The notes below the pieces were generated by a model that was not told the DNA's origin, did not search any database, and worked only from the letters and a program-made list of their open reading frames with translations. From Paenibacillus tarimensis (GTDB lineage Bacteria > Bacillota > Bacilli > Paenibacillales > Paenibacillaceae): a DNA stretch of 64,000 bases. This document shows positions 58,501-64,000 of this stretch, one piece after another (the first letter of the stretch is position 1; each line of letters begins with the position of its first letter). Position numbers and translations under genes: made by a program. Where the stretch lies: contig NZ_JAKGAO010000009.1 in the NCBI RefSeq assembly GCF_021532315.1, positions 248,001-312,000 on the forward strand, given 5' to 3'.

Positions 58501-60930
58501 AGCTTGCTCAGGAAGAAGAGCGCCGCGGAATTTGCAGCAACGTTAAAGCCAAAGCTGTCGGGCGTCATTCATCTGGATCAGGCGTTGAGCGGGGAGAGCC
58601 TTGATTTTATCGCCCTGTTCTCATCGATTTCCAGCGAGCTTGGAACGATGTATATCGGCGATTATGCCTACGCGAACAGCTTCCTTAATCACTTTGCCAA
58701 GCTCCGGGAGGAGCGACGTAAGAGAGGGGAATGTTCGGGAGCCGCTATTGCGCTGTGCTGGCCTTACTGGAAGGACGGCGGCATGGCTATCGATCGACAG
58801 GGGCAGGATTATATGCGCGACCAATATGGCATGGAGCCTCTGGAAGCGGAAGCGGGATGGCGGCTGCTGCAGTCCTCCTTGTCCAGCGGGAAGCACGAGC
58901 TGGTCGTTGTGTGCGGGGACCGCACGAAAATTGAAGCCAAATTTACCGAAGAAGGCTCAGCCGGCAGCGTTCCTGGCAGGACGGCTTCGAGCCTCGAAGC
59001 AATACCAGCAGCAGTGCAGGCAGCAGTGCAGGCTGAAGTACCTGCTGCTGCTTCAGCCGGCAAACAAGAAACAGTGATTCGACGGCTTACTGCTATCTGT
59101 TCGGAGCTGTTTGACATTGCAGAGCGTGATATAGACAGCAGCGGTCACTTCGAGGAAATCGGCATGAATTCCATCTTTATGATGAAGCTGCTTAAGCGGA
59201 TCGAGGAGACATTCGGCAAAACCGTTGACCCGGATGCGATTATGAACTATCCGAGTATCCGCAGGCTCTCCGCGTATTTGATCAGCTTGGGCATTAATAC
59301 GGGTGAACATGAGCCGGCGGCTGATACCCGCCAGGCACAGCAACAGGAGACGCCTGCTATCGTGAATGAACCGGCAGTGCAGGCAGGCTTAGGCAGGGCT
59401 GGCGGGGTCCCCCGCATTGCTGTTATCGGCATAAGCTGCAGGTTCCCAGGCGCGGATTCACCGGAAGAATTTTGGTCGAACTTGATCCATGGCCGAGAGC
59501 TGCTGCGAACCGTCGATTCGGACCGGTGGAACGGCTTGAACTACGCTAATCCGGATAACAAGCTGGCAGAAAGCCATGCTCAGCTGAAATGGGGAGGCTT
59601 CCTGAACCATATCGACGCCTTCGATGCCCGTTATTTCAACGTTAACGATAAAGACGCGGCGATTCTGGACCCGCAGCACAGGCTCCTGCTGGAGCTGGCC
59701 CAGGAGCTGTTTGACCATGCAGGCTACAGCAAGGAGAGCTTGTCAGGTCAGCATGTCAACGTCCTCATCGGTGCAGGCGACTCCTCTTATGTCAAGCTGC
59801 ATAAGCATCACATTCCGGTCGAGCATTATGATCATGTGCTGGTCAATATGATCCCGAATATGATTGCCGCACGTGTATCGGACTACTATAACTTGAAAGG
59901 CGAAGCGGGAATTGTAGATACCGCATGCTCGTCCGCCCTTGTCGCGATTCACAAAGCCTGCGACGAGATCAGGCTGGGAAAATGCAAGATGGCCGTCGCA
60001 GGAGGGGTAAAGCTGCTCATTGATCCGTTCGAAATCGCCGGCTTCAATCAAGCAGGAATTCTTGCTGCCGACGGAAAGGTACGGGTTTTCGACGAACAGG
60101 CCAAGGGAACGGTGCTGGGAGAAGGAGCCGGCCTTGTTCTGCTGAAGGACTATGATGCTGCCGTCCGTGACGGTGACCGGATTTGGGCGGTCATCTCGGG
60201 TTCTGCGGTCAATAACGACGGGAAGACGATGGGCCTCACGGTTCCAAGCAAGGAAGGGCAGAGAGAAGTCATTACGCAGGCGATTGCCAATAGCGGCGTC
60301 GATGTTGAGAAAATACGCTGCTTTGAAGCGCATGGAACCGGTACGCTGCTAGGCGATCCGATTGAGATCAAGGCGGCCAGCGAGGCATATCGTCAATTTA
60401 CCGACCGGGTCAGCTACTGTGCTGTCGGTTCGGTCAAATCGAATATGGGCCACCTGCTTCAGGCTAGCGGTATCGCCGGATTTATGAAGCTTGCTCTCTC
60501 CCTGTACCATAAGCAAATCGTACCTACTTTAAACTGCAGTCAGCCGCATCCAAGGTTTAAATTCTCCGAAACACCGTTCTACCCGTCGCTTGGGGTAGAG
60601 GATCTGTCTGCGGAGCAGGGGGCGATTTATGCGGCCATGTCAGCGTTTGGATTCGGCGGGACGAATTGCCATCTGATTATGGAAAATTTCGATGCAGCGA
60701 ATGTTCCGAACTATAGCCCTGTAAGAGAGCCGCTTCCGAAGCGGGTCTGGAGAAGGAATCGGTACTGGCTTGGCAGAGAGGCCGAACCGGAGACCGTGCC
60801 TGTGACAACGACAGGCCCAGCGGTAGACAGCAGCTATATGGATGTGCTGCAGCAGGTCAGGAGCGGCAGTATTACGCCAGAGGCTGCTGCCCAACTCATT
60901 CGCCAGCAGCGGAGTAAAGTCAGGAATTAA
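49519..60930 (+). CDS. Trans-AT polyketide synthase, ACP-ACP-KS-DH-KR-cMT-ACP-KS-KR-ACP-KS
   Basis: 3,803 residues. Orphan ACPs: Ser51 (GLNSIT) and Ser151 (GLDSVS). Module 1: KS1 (235-660; Cys405, His540, His580), DH (about 820-1085; His833 in HYILGNYLLP, Asp995 and Gln999), KR (GGAGGIG at about 1302; Ser-Ser 1429-1430, Tyr1443; LKD motif suggests B-type), C-methyltransferase (IIEIGAGTG at 1704-1712), ACP (Ser1959). Module 2: KS2 (2038-2460; Cys2208, His2343, His2383), KR (GGMGSIG at 2908-2914; Tyr3049, Asn3053; no LDD Asp), ACP (Ser3218). Then KS3 (3298-3730; Cys3470, His3605, His3645). The end (about 3770-3803) is a helical docking segment. No AT or TE. Malonate must come from the AT-methyltransferase. 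Confidence 0.95.
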   Translation: MIVFLDSGGNQVEWMKEQIREKIITILNVLLQVPITKDNKQDSFIKLGLNSITIVQLAEQLSQETGTSIGVEILYDYATPDELAGYIAAMDGIPHPRQQSAVNGGAQAPGADQEKRYEQLKRGIVETLKGLLQPGTELDLGSSFFTLGLDSVSIVSLTEALNSRFGLQLGVETVFDNPSIEELTRYISGEYRNVSAGQELTTPEADASPGTIQNEKQQTAESRTSVNDLFTRQGEKIAIIGMSGKFAGADNINEYWDNLLKGNNAISEIRRNGWEERRYYSTNSQDRNKSISKWGGILPNIARFDAEFFNISPREAERTDPQQRLLLEEVYKALEDAGYPREKIQNEQVGVFIGARGSDYINKDVFHHNGIESQMFLGSDMGIMAGRISYFLNIHGPSLTVDTACSSALVALHLACDSLRKGECDMAIAGGVFVMPTPDFLVQASKTGMLSPDGGCKTFDNSANGIAVGEGVGAVLLKPLSRAIEDRDNIQAVISGSTVNQDGKTNGVTAPSAKAQERLVLKAWEQAGVDPESIAYLEVHGTGTKLGDPIEIKALTNAFRKHTDKKQFCWIGSHKPNIGHTINAAGLAGLMKAVLAIKNKRIPPTINYHVPNEHIDFVNSPFKINTGVVEWPLHGGSAGKAGVSSFGFSGTNCHVVLEEGVTWPKPSQQEDTYHLIPVSARSQSVLQKKLRQLREALATDGTIRLRDLARTLQEGRDHFQVRTAFIVKHTAELAEQLEAMAAGGAVQTPAAGLDYTLMNDYKRLHTVKELYEKGGNIDWKQLGRPDDSLLISLPAYPFGGEDYWISRPAAAPERKETIYSRTVEREHPVLSDHYILGNYLLPGAAQLAYVHDALDQALGGASVTIEDLCLLRPVIVNDSRAELQIELKPESDGYALKLGGSGIKPESVYAKCRAQLAAGGAPLLQFQPLYSSGTERMNGEEFYRKLAGKGARYGRTLQVVEEVEWSGEEVRAVLNVSAMSAADADRSAHITAVVDGALQCLLVYELDKPGMQLPFTIGSVHLILPFKERHRAAVSRTGTYSYDIGIYDLDGRLCAALLEVVIKPAKTSGALDLFYPVWRQKSKMVSEPSLRISPGGGRVLIVAARKDEGLSSVVHMLHREDEVGILYEDELSAASLQRYTGVERIYLIPEIKQQGIIWESPQEGKAAESAAIGTLYRLTKWMDSVWRDELVQLTVLTNNVYSTAVTKAVHPYPALIHGFVKSLRKEYPEWKIRLFDIDLEGGSGAKSEGLYKELEIAVSDLSPCGEYVLKNGQLYEQQLLPANLPAEKISPYRKQGVYVIVGGAGGIGLELCKHLARSVQARLAIIGRSALDARITGDLEAITQLGGQYLYLQADITDAGLLESAVRRVKQAYGAVHGVFHSALVLKDTEIRRMTEDMLQAVLDPKVTGVRNLYAAFKSEPLDFMLFFSSCQTFVGNPGQSNYAAASSFEDAFCQYLQDQSLFPVKVINWGYWGSVGVVSGEAYQRMMQLQGYHSIEPAEGMEMIDFLLASPLNQLVVMKAEQAVYEHLPVNRGWTMTGSPEETDAVLNQLAWNLPSEAPNPAAIVSFLDQLRLLQNEAKHKLAGLVQRSGAAFKPKFSRLLQELSHFDTAVDGLSGGRRTAVAAPEIKGFADLLHACLEHYEDILTGRLEATDVMFPQSSMQLVEAVYRNNPLSDYCIGIAAGAVQSALSKWRALHPGRTIRIIEIGAGTGSTAEAVCRAISGFANISYTYTDISHSFLNYGRRKLGTDYPFVDFALLDIEKDIAAQGLAAGSYDLVIATNVLHATANMSAVLENVKRLLKRNGLLIVNEMTRKQDYLTITFGLLDGWWKYEDGVYRETGSPILNERSWNRLLKQEGFRHIQFHGLPQDDPALWSQHVIMAESDGYMKLADNRQGSPSRAKADERKEAPAAQKKEAGAGSARRNAVIMQVRASIAGCLGIKPELLDMEKPFAELGVDSIVAVEIVADLNSKLKIKLKNTVLFDYNDGASLLNHLLTKHQEELFPAADESEEDLTAAADFEKAGEAMQAEAPAREAEKGIAIIGISGRFADYEDVNHYWQGLCEGRSSIREIPKERWDTDEFYDPNIGNYEKTNSKWCGWLTDAGEFDPLFFNLSGTEAIYTDPQQRIFLEECWKALEDAGQLGAQLKKQKYGVFAGIMEGDYLRRLQMLGVKLEPQAFWGNDSAILASRISYLLDLHGPCVTVNTACSSSLVAIHLACQSIISGESDVAIAGGSYVSTTPNYYILSSNAGMFSPDGLCKTFDQSANGFVLGEGAGVVVLKSLDKAVVDGDFIYGVIKGIGINQDGRTNGITAPSGLAQTSLELEVYEKSGIHPETISYVEAHGTGTKLGDPIEFEALTNAFRTYTNKKQYCGIGSVKTNIGHLSAAAGVASLIKVLLAMRHRMLPPSIHFNQINENIDVEDSPFYVNTKLSPWEPTGHNHRRAAISSFGFSGTNAHLVVEEWPVSSYKQHGSGREESLVVFSAKTMDRLEAYLAKFAVYVESLQKDTDHERAALFSLRNIAYSLQTGRKAMKCRAAFVVSSLDELLDKLSRYLRNEHALDVFSGVVAANDAETDELLAAEPVRSLRMDQIASLWIQGAEIEWGQLYTPDKPVRIPLPTSVFLRRKYWFEGSLSAASSRPDGNLPAIQAESEPGKPGLNEPELQEHHLFEEVWQEDIEEARQPISAKQRRIILVLDKDEQMFNRLLAEGESEFILGIQGVALIKIDARRYIFDPGNMHAFISTLAKDGIVPDTVVNLRSFQGGTAGPEAHSLFYLSLVQAQQELAGEREISILHVFENRYNADSAAQAALSGFARTLRTESPKLSLRTVMVDRGWIDERGLPADSSAASGAAAVQLEHIILRELRSSPEVEVRYSHDRRYVKRLKAWNAPIEKTGPVLKPGGVYVITGGMGSIGRIIARRMASEYKAKLAICGRSHLRKEDGRFLAELEQAGASVKYYPVDLASGDDTRRMIRQVMDVYGKIDGVFHCAGVVASSLLRKKSAAEFAATLKPKLSGVIHLDQALSGESLDFIALFSSISSELGTMYIGDYAYANSFLNHFAKLREERRKRGECSGAAIALCWPYWKDGGMAIDRQGQDYMRDQYGMEPLEAEAGWRLLQSSLSSGKHELVVVCGDRTKIEAKFTEEGSAGSVPGRTASSLEAIPAAVQAAVQAEVPAAASAGKQETVIRRLTAICSELFDIAERDIDSSGHFEEIGMNSIFMMKLLKRIEETFGKTVDPDAIMNYPSIRRLSAYLISLGINTGEHEPAADTRQAQQQETPAIVNEPAVQAGLGRAGGVPRIAVIGISCRFPGADSPEEFWSNLIHGRELLRTVDSDRWNGLNYANPDNKLAESHAQLKWGGFLNHIDAFDARYFNVNDKDAAILDPQHRLLLELAQELFDHAGYSKESLSGQHVNVLIGAGDSSYVKLHKHHIPVEHYDHVLVNMIPNMIAARVSDYYNLKGEAGIVDTACSSALVAIHKACDEIRLGKCKMAVAGGVKLLIDPFEIAGFNQAGILAADGKVRVFDEQAKGTVLGEGAGLVLLKDYDAAVRDGDRIWAVISGSAVNNDGKTMGLTVPSKEGQREVITQAIANSGVDVEKIRCFEAHGTGTLLGDPIEIKAASEAYRQFTDRVSYCAVGSVKSNMGHLLQASGIAGFMKLALSLYHKQIVPTLNCSQPHPRFKFSETPFYPSLGVEDLSAEQGAIYAAMSAFGFGGTNCHLIMENFDAANVPNYSPVREPLPKRVWRRNRYWLGREAEPETVPVTTTGPAVDSSYMDVLQQVRSGSITPEAAAQLIRQQRSKVRN

Positions 60931-60944
60931 GAAAGGGGAGGCCC

Positions 60945-63900
60945 ATGAAAATAGAAGATGTGCTCAAGCGTCTGCAGGCCGGCGAGCTGAACCCGGAATA
61001 CGCGGCACTGCTGCTGCAGGACCTTGACGATGCGGCAGTACCGGCTGCCTCATCGCCAGCAGCCAATGACGAACGGGCTGAAGTCGATTTTCATTATAAC
61101 GATGCCTATGTCAGGGATCACGTTGTTCATGGCGACCGTATACTGCTCGGAGTGACCTATGCGGGACTGGCGCTAAAGGCACTGGAAGGCAGGCTGCCTT
61201 GGCGTGGGGCTCTTCAACTTAAAAACGTCATCTTCAAAAGTCCTATCGTTCTCAATCCGGAGGGTGCAGCACGGATTTATACCGAGATTGATGAAGCTTC
61301 CAAAGAAGTGTCCATTCACAGCGTTGTGAACGGCGTGCGGCAGGAAATTGCCGCCGCCGGGTTCACCGTTTCAGAAGAAGCGGGCAGGCAATTGCTGCCT
61401 GTCGGGGAGCTGAAGCAGAGGGCGGCGGATGTTTTAACGGCTGATTCCATTTACAGCTGGGATGACCAGCTTGGCATTTGGCACGGGCCTTCACTAAAAA
61501 CACTGGATCGGCTGTATATGATTACCGAGCGCGAATGCCTGGGCGAGCTTACCGTTAAACCGGGTGACATGAACGATCAGCAAGACGCGGACGTTATGGC
61601 CTCCTGGCCGGTTCACCCGGCTTTGATCGAAGCGGCAGTGCTGAGCGGAATTCATCTGCTGAGCCCTTCGGAGCGCAAACCCTACATACCGATCTCGGTC
61701 AAATCGGTCCAGATGTACGGCCCGTTATCGCTCCGCGCCTATAGCCATGTTCGATTGGTGAAGGTCAAGAATGACTTGCTTGAGCTGCAGATGGACCTCT
61801 ACAACAGTGAGGGAGAGCTCGCCGTCAGAATCGACGGATTTGCCGGGAAGCATTTTGCAGCAGCCAAGGCGCAGACGAGCCAGCCGGACCGCCTGCAGCA
61901 GGACCCGCAGGCGCTGGAGAAGACCATCAAGGGTTATATTGTCGGCATGCTAAACAAGGTATCCGGCAGGGAAGACATTACCGAGCATTCGAAAAAGAAC
62001 TTTATGGAAATCGGACTTGATTCCGTGCAGCTGCTTCAGCTGGCGAAACAGATTGAGGATGAAATTAAAATCGAGCTTTATCCGACATTATTTTTTGAAT
62101 ATTCCAACATTAATGAACTGTCCGGTTACTTTATTGAGCAGTTTCCATCGGCATTTGCAGCCTATTTTGGTACGGCCGTAAATAGCGGCACAGAGCAGAA
62201 GCCTGCCGCCGGGAAGAATGCCGCCACCACAGACAGCTTAGATGCGGAGATAATCAAGCGGAAGCAGGCGGAGCGCAGCGGGGTAAGCGGTAACCATGAC
62301 GAGGATGACGGCAATGACGATATAGCAATCATCGGAATGAGTGGAATGCTTCCGGAGTCCGCCGATCTGGAGCAGTTCTGGCAGCATTTGATGAATAAGA
62401 GCGACCTGATCAAAGAGATTCCGGAAAGTCATTTTGACTATAAACCGTGGTACGACGAAAGACCTCAGCGCCCTGATAAGCTCTATTGCAGGCATGGCAG
62501 CTTTATTGATCCTGTGGCAAAATTCGATGCGGAGTTTTTCGGCGTCTCGCCGACCGAAGCCGAAATTATGGACCCGCAGCTGCGGAAGCTGCTTGAGGTG
62601 ACGCATGCCGCGTTCGAGGATGCGGGATATGCCGAGAGCATTCGCGGCTCGAATACGGGGTATTATGTCGGGGCCTGCTTCCATGATTACTGCTTCGAGA
62701 TGCTCAAATCGGGCAAGCGGGTCGGGCCATACGACGGCACAGGGAATGCGGCGACAATGCTGGCCAATTATCCTTCCTTTTATTTTGATTTGAAGGGTCC
62801 GAGCTTAACCGTGGACACGGCCTGCTCGTCGTCACTCGTAGCGCTGCACCTGGCGTGCAATGCGCTCAAGAACGGGGAGTGCGAGATGTCCGTTGTCTCC
62901 GGCGTTAACCTCCTGCTCAGCTCCTGGCATTATTTGTACTTCTGCAGTACGGGGGTTCTGTCGAAAAGCGGGCGCTGCCACACATTCGACGGGCGGGGAG
63001 ACGGCTACGTTCCGGGAGAAGCGATAATTTCGCTGCTCCTCAAGCCGCTGAAGAAAGCGCAGCGGGACGGGGACAACATTCATGCTGTCATTAAGGCGAG
63101 CGCCATCAACCACGGCGGGCATACTCCAGCTATTACGGCTCCAAGTGTGCGAAGAGAAGCGGACGTCATCAGTGAAGCCTGGGGCAAAGCAGGCGTCGAT
63201 CCTGAACGGATCAGCTATATTGAAGCACACGGTACCGGAACGAAGCTGGGAGACCCAGTGGAGATCAACGGCATCAAATTGGCCTTTGATCAGTTGAACC
63301 GGGGAGCCTCGGAATGCTATATCGGTTCGGTTAAAGCGAGCATTGGACATACCGAAGGGGCAGCGGGGCTCGCCGGTGTTGTCCGGGTCATTCTCGCGAT
63401 GAAGAATAAGGTCATCCCGGCCATGCCGAAATTTGAAACGCTGAATCCGTTAATCCGGCTTGAAGATTCGCCGCTGGTGATCAACAGGGAGCCGGTGGCC
63501 TGGGAAAAAAGACATGATCTCCCGCGGATGGCCGGCGTAAGCTCCTTCGGCTTCGGCGGAAGCTACTCCCACGTGGTGCTGGAAGAGTATGAGGAGCCGC
63601 AGCAGGCCCGTCTTCAGACTACAGGACCGCAGCTGCTCGTCTTGTCCGCCAGAACGGAAACGGCGCTGAAGACGATGGCCGAGCGGTTGTGCGCCTATCT
63701 TATTCGTCAGGAGAACGAGGCGGAGACCAGCTTCGGAAATATCTGCTACACCATGAACAAGGGCAGAAGGGCGTTCGAGGAACGGCTCGCGATTGTCGCC
63801 GAGGATCTATCCGACTTAATAGCAAAACTGAGCGGCTATGCTGCCGGAGCAGAAGCCGCCAACGGCATGTGGCGGAATAAGGCATCGGAAGAGCTGGAGA

Positions 63901-64000
63901 ATCAGCCGCTGCCTGCCGGGCAGGATCTTGAGACCCTGGCCAAATCGTGGGCAGCCGGTCATCCGGTCGATTGGAAGCATTATTACCGTGGCGGTGCTTA
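60945..64000 (+). CDS. Trans-AT polyketide synthase, 5' part (docking-DH*-ACP-KS ...)
   Basis: Runs off the right edge; 1,018 codons visible, no frameshift. ATG 60945 follows AAAGGGGAGG, 14 bases after the first PKS. Order: docking segment (1-30, DVLKRLQAGELNPEYAALLL); DH-like domain (about 47-305) with His59 in HVVHGDRILL, where the Pro of HxxxGxxxxP is Leu68 and the DxxxQ pair is Glu229/Leu233 (HPALIEAAVLSG); ACP with Ser360 (GLDSVQ); KS4 (about 459-880; Cys627, His762, His802, with SIGH in place of NIGH); then the start of the post-KS linker. The DH*-ACP completes the split module that begins with KS3 of the first PKS. Confidence 0.93.
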   Translation, partial: MKIEDVLKRLQAGELNPEYAALLLQDLDDAAVPAASSPAANDERAEVDFHYNDAYVRDHVVHGDRILLGVTYAGLALKALEGRLPWRGALQLKNVIFKSPIVLNPEGAARIYTEIDEASKEVSIHSVVNGVRQEIAAAGFTVSEEAGRQLLPVGELKQRAADVLTADSIYSWDDQLGIWHGPSLKTLDRLYMITERECLGELTVKPGDMNDQQDADVMASWPVHPALIEAAVLSGIHLLSPSERKPYIPISVKSVQMYGPLSLRAYSHVRLVKVKNDLLELQMDLYNSEGELAVRIDGFAGKHFAAAKAQTSQPDRLQQDPQALEKTIKGYIVGMLNKVSGREDITEHSKKNFMEIGLDSVQLLQLAKQIEDEIKIELYPTLFFEYSNINELSGYFIEQFPSAFAAYFGTAVNSGTEQKPAAGKNAATTDSLDAEIIKRKQAERSGVSGNHDEDDGNDDIAIIGMSGMLPESADLEQFWQHLMNKSDLIKEIPESHFDYKPWYDERPQRPDKLYCRHGSFIDPVAKFDAEFFGVSPTEAEIMDPQLRKLLEVTHAAFEDAGYAESIRGSNTGYYVGACFHDYCFEMLKSGKRVGPYDGTGNAATMLANYPSFYFDLKGPSLTVDTACSSSLVALHLACNALKNGECEMSVVSGVNLLLSSWHYLYFCSTGVLSKSGRCHTFDGRGDGYVPGEAIISLLLKPLKKAQRDGDNIHAVIKASAINHGGHTPAITAPSVRREADVISEAWGKAGVDPERISYIEAHGTGTKLGDPVEINGIKLAFDQLNRGASECYIGSVKASIGHTEGAAGLAGVVRVILAMKNKVIPAMPKFETLNPLIRLEDSPLVINREPVAWEKRHDLPRMAGVSSFGFGGSYSHVVLEEYEEPQQARLQTTGPQLLVLSARTETALKTMAERLCAYLIRQENEAETSFGNICYTMNKGRRAFEERLAIVAEDLSDLIAKLSGYAAGAEAANGMWRNKASEELENQPLPAGQDLETLAKSWAAGHPVDWKHYYRGGA

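Noticed and set aside
59011-59032. Short tandem repeat GCAGTGCAGG in the PKS linker
   Set aside because: Encodes a flexible Ala/Val/Gln linker before an ACP; no sign of a mobile or regulatory element.
59401-60690. KS3 as a clear non-elongating KS
   Set aside because: The active-site Cys and both His residues are present, so non-elongation cannot be claimed from sequence alone.
1-64000. CRISPR arrays, insertion sequences, tRNA or rRNA genes
   Set aside because: No regularly spaced repeats, transposase or integrase motifs, or cloverleaf genes could be recognised by reading; a dedicated search could still find small ones.

Overview
The window looks like a chromosomal segment of a spore-forming, low- to mid-GC Firmicute close to Paenibacillus. 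The reasons are the sporulation genes (spoVID, a spoIIB-like gene, spoIVFA/FB, spo0B), a T-box leader on valS, a Prp protease next to an L27 that carries the cleavable Firmicute N-terminus, and a gene order (lon-engB-hem-spoVID-valS-folC ... mre-min ... spoIVF-rplU-prp-rpmA-spo0B-obg-pheB ... pheA) that is the core order of Bacillales. Only sequence reading was possible, so the genus is an inference.

Bases 1-44,600 are mostly ordinary, strongly syntenic housekeeping DNA. In order: the 3' end of lon; engB; a small unrecognised gene and speD, inserted between engB and the haem genes; a haem/sirohaem operon (hemA, hemX, a precorrin-2 dehydrogenase, hemC, a SUMT-HemD fusion, hemB, hemL) followed by an RluA-type pseudouridine synthase; spoVID; T-box-valS-folC-murC; a SPOR-domain spoIIB-like gene, a DUF4321-type gene, maf and radC; the shape and division operon mreBCD-minCD-rodA; two leftward accessory genes (EamA transporter, aldo/keto reductase); spoIVFA-spoIVFB-rng; L21 leader-rplU-prp-rpmA; spo0B-obg; a DeoR-type regulator with glycerol-1-phosphate dehydrogenase; a leftward DoxX-like gene; then pheB-hom-thrC-thrB-pheA.

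Bases 44,600-64,000 hold the left end of a trans-acyltransferase polyketide synthase (PKS) cluster that runs off the right edge. A NusG-like antiterminator of the LoaP type is transcribed leftward. Across an AT-rich gap of about 650 bases the PKS operon runs rightward: a metallo-beta-lactamase-fold hydrolase (PksB/BaeB type), a free-standing acyl hydrolase that has lost the malonate-binding arginine, an unusual acyltransferase-methyltransferase fusion, a 3,803-residue PKS (ACP-ACP-KS-DH-KR-cMT-ACP-KS-KR-ACP-KS), and a second PKS that begins with a docking segment, a degenerate dehydratase-like domain, an ACP and a KS before the window ends. No AT domain lies inside the PKS modules, so malonate must be supplied in trans by the AT-methyltransferase protein.

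The most interesting material is here: (i) the PKS leader has a good promoter followed by two terminator-like hairpins before the first gene, which suits LoaP-controlled processive antitermination; (ii) the AT-methyltransferase fusion sits just upstream of an orphan ACP pair; (iii) a module is split between two proteins with matching helical docking motifs; (iv) the split module carries a DH-like domain whose Pro and Asp/Gln positions are altered, as in double-bond-shifting or non-standard dehydratases. The product cannot be named from this window.
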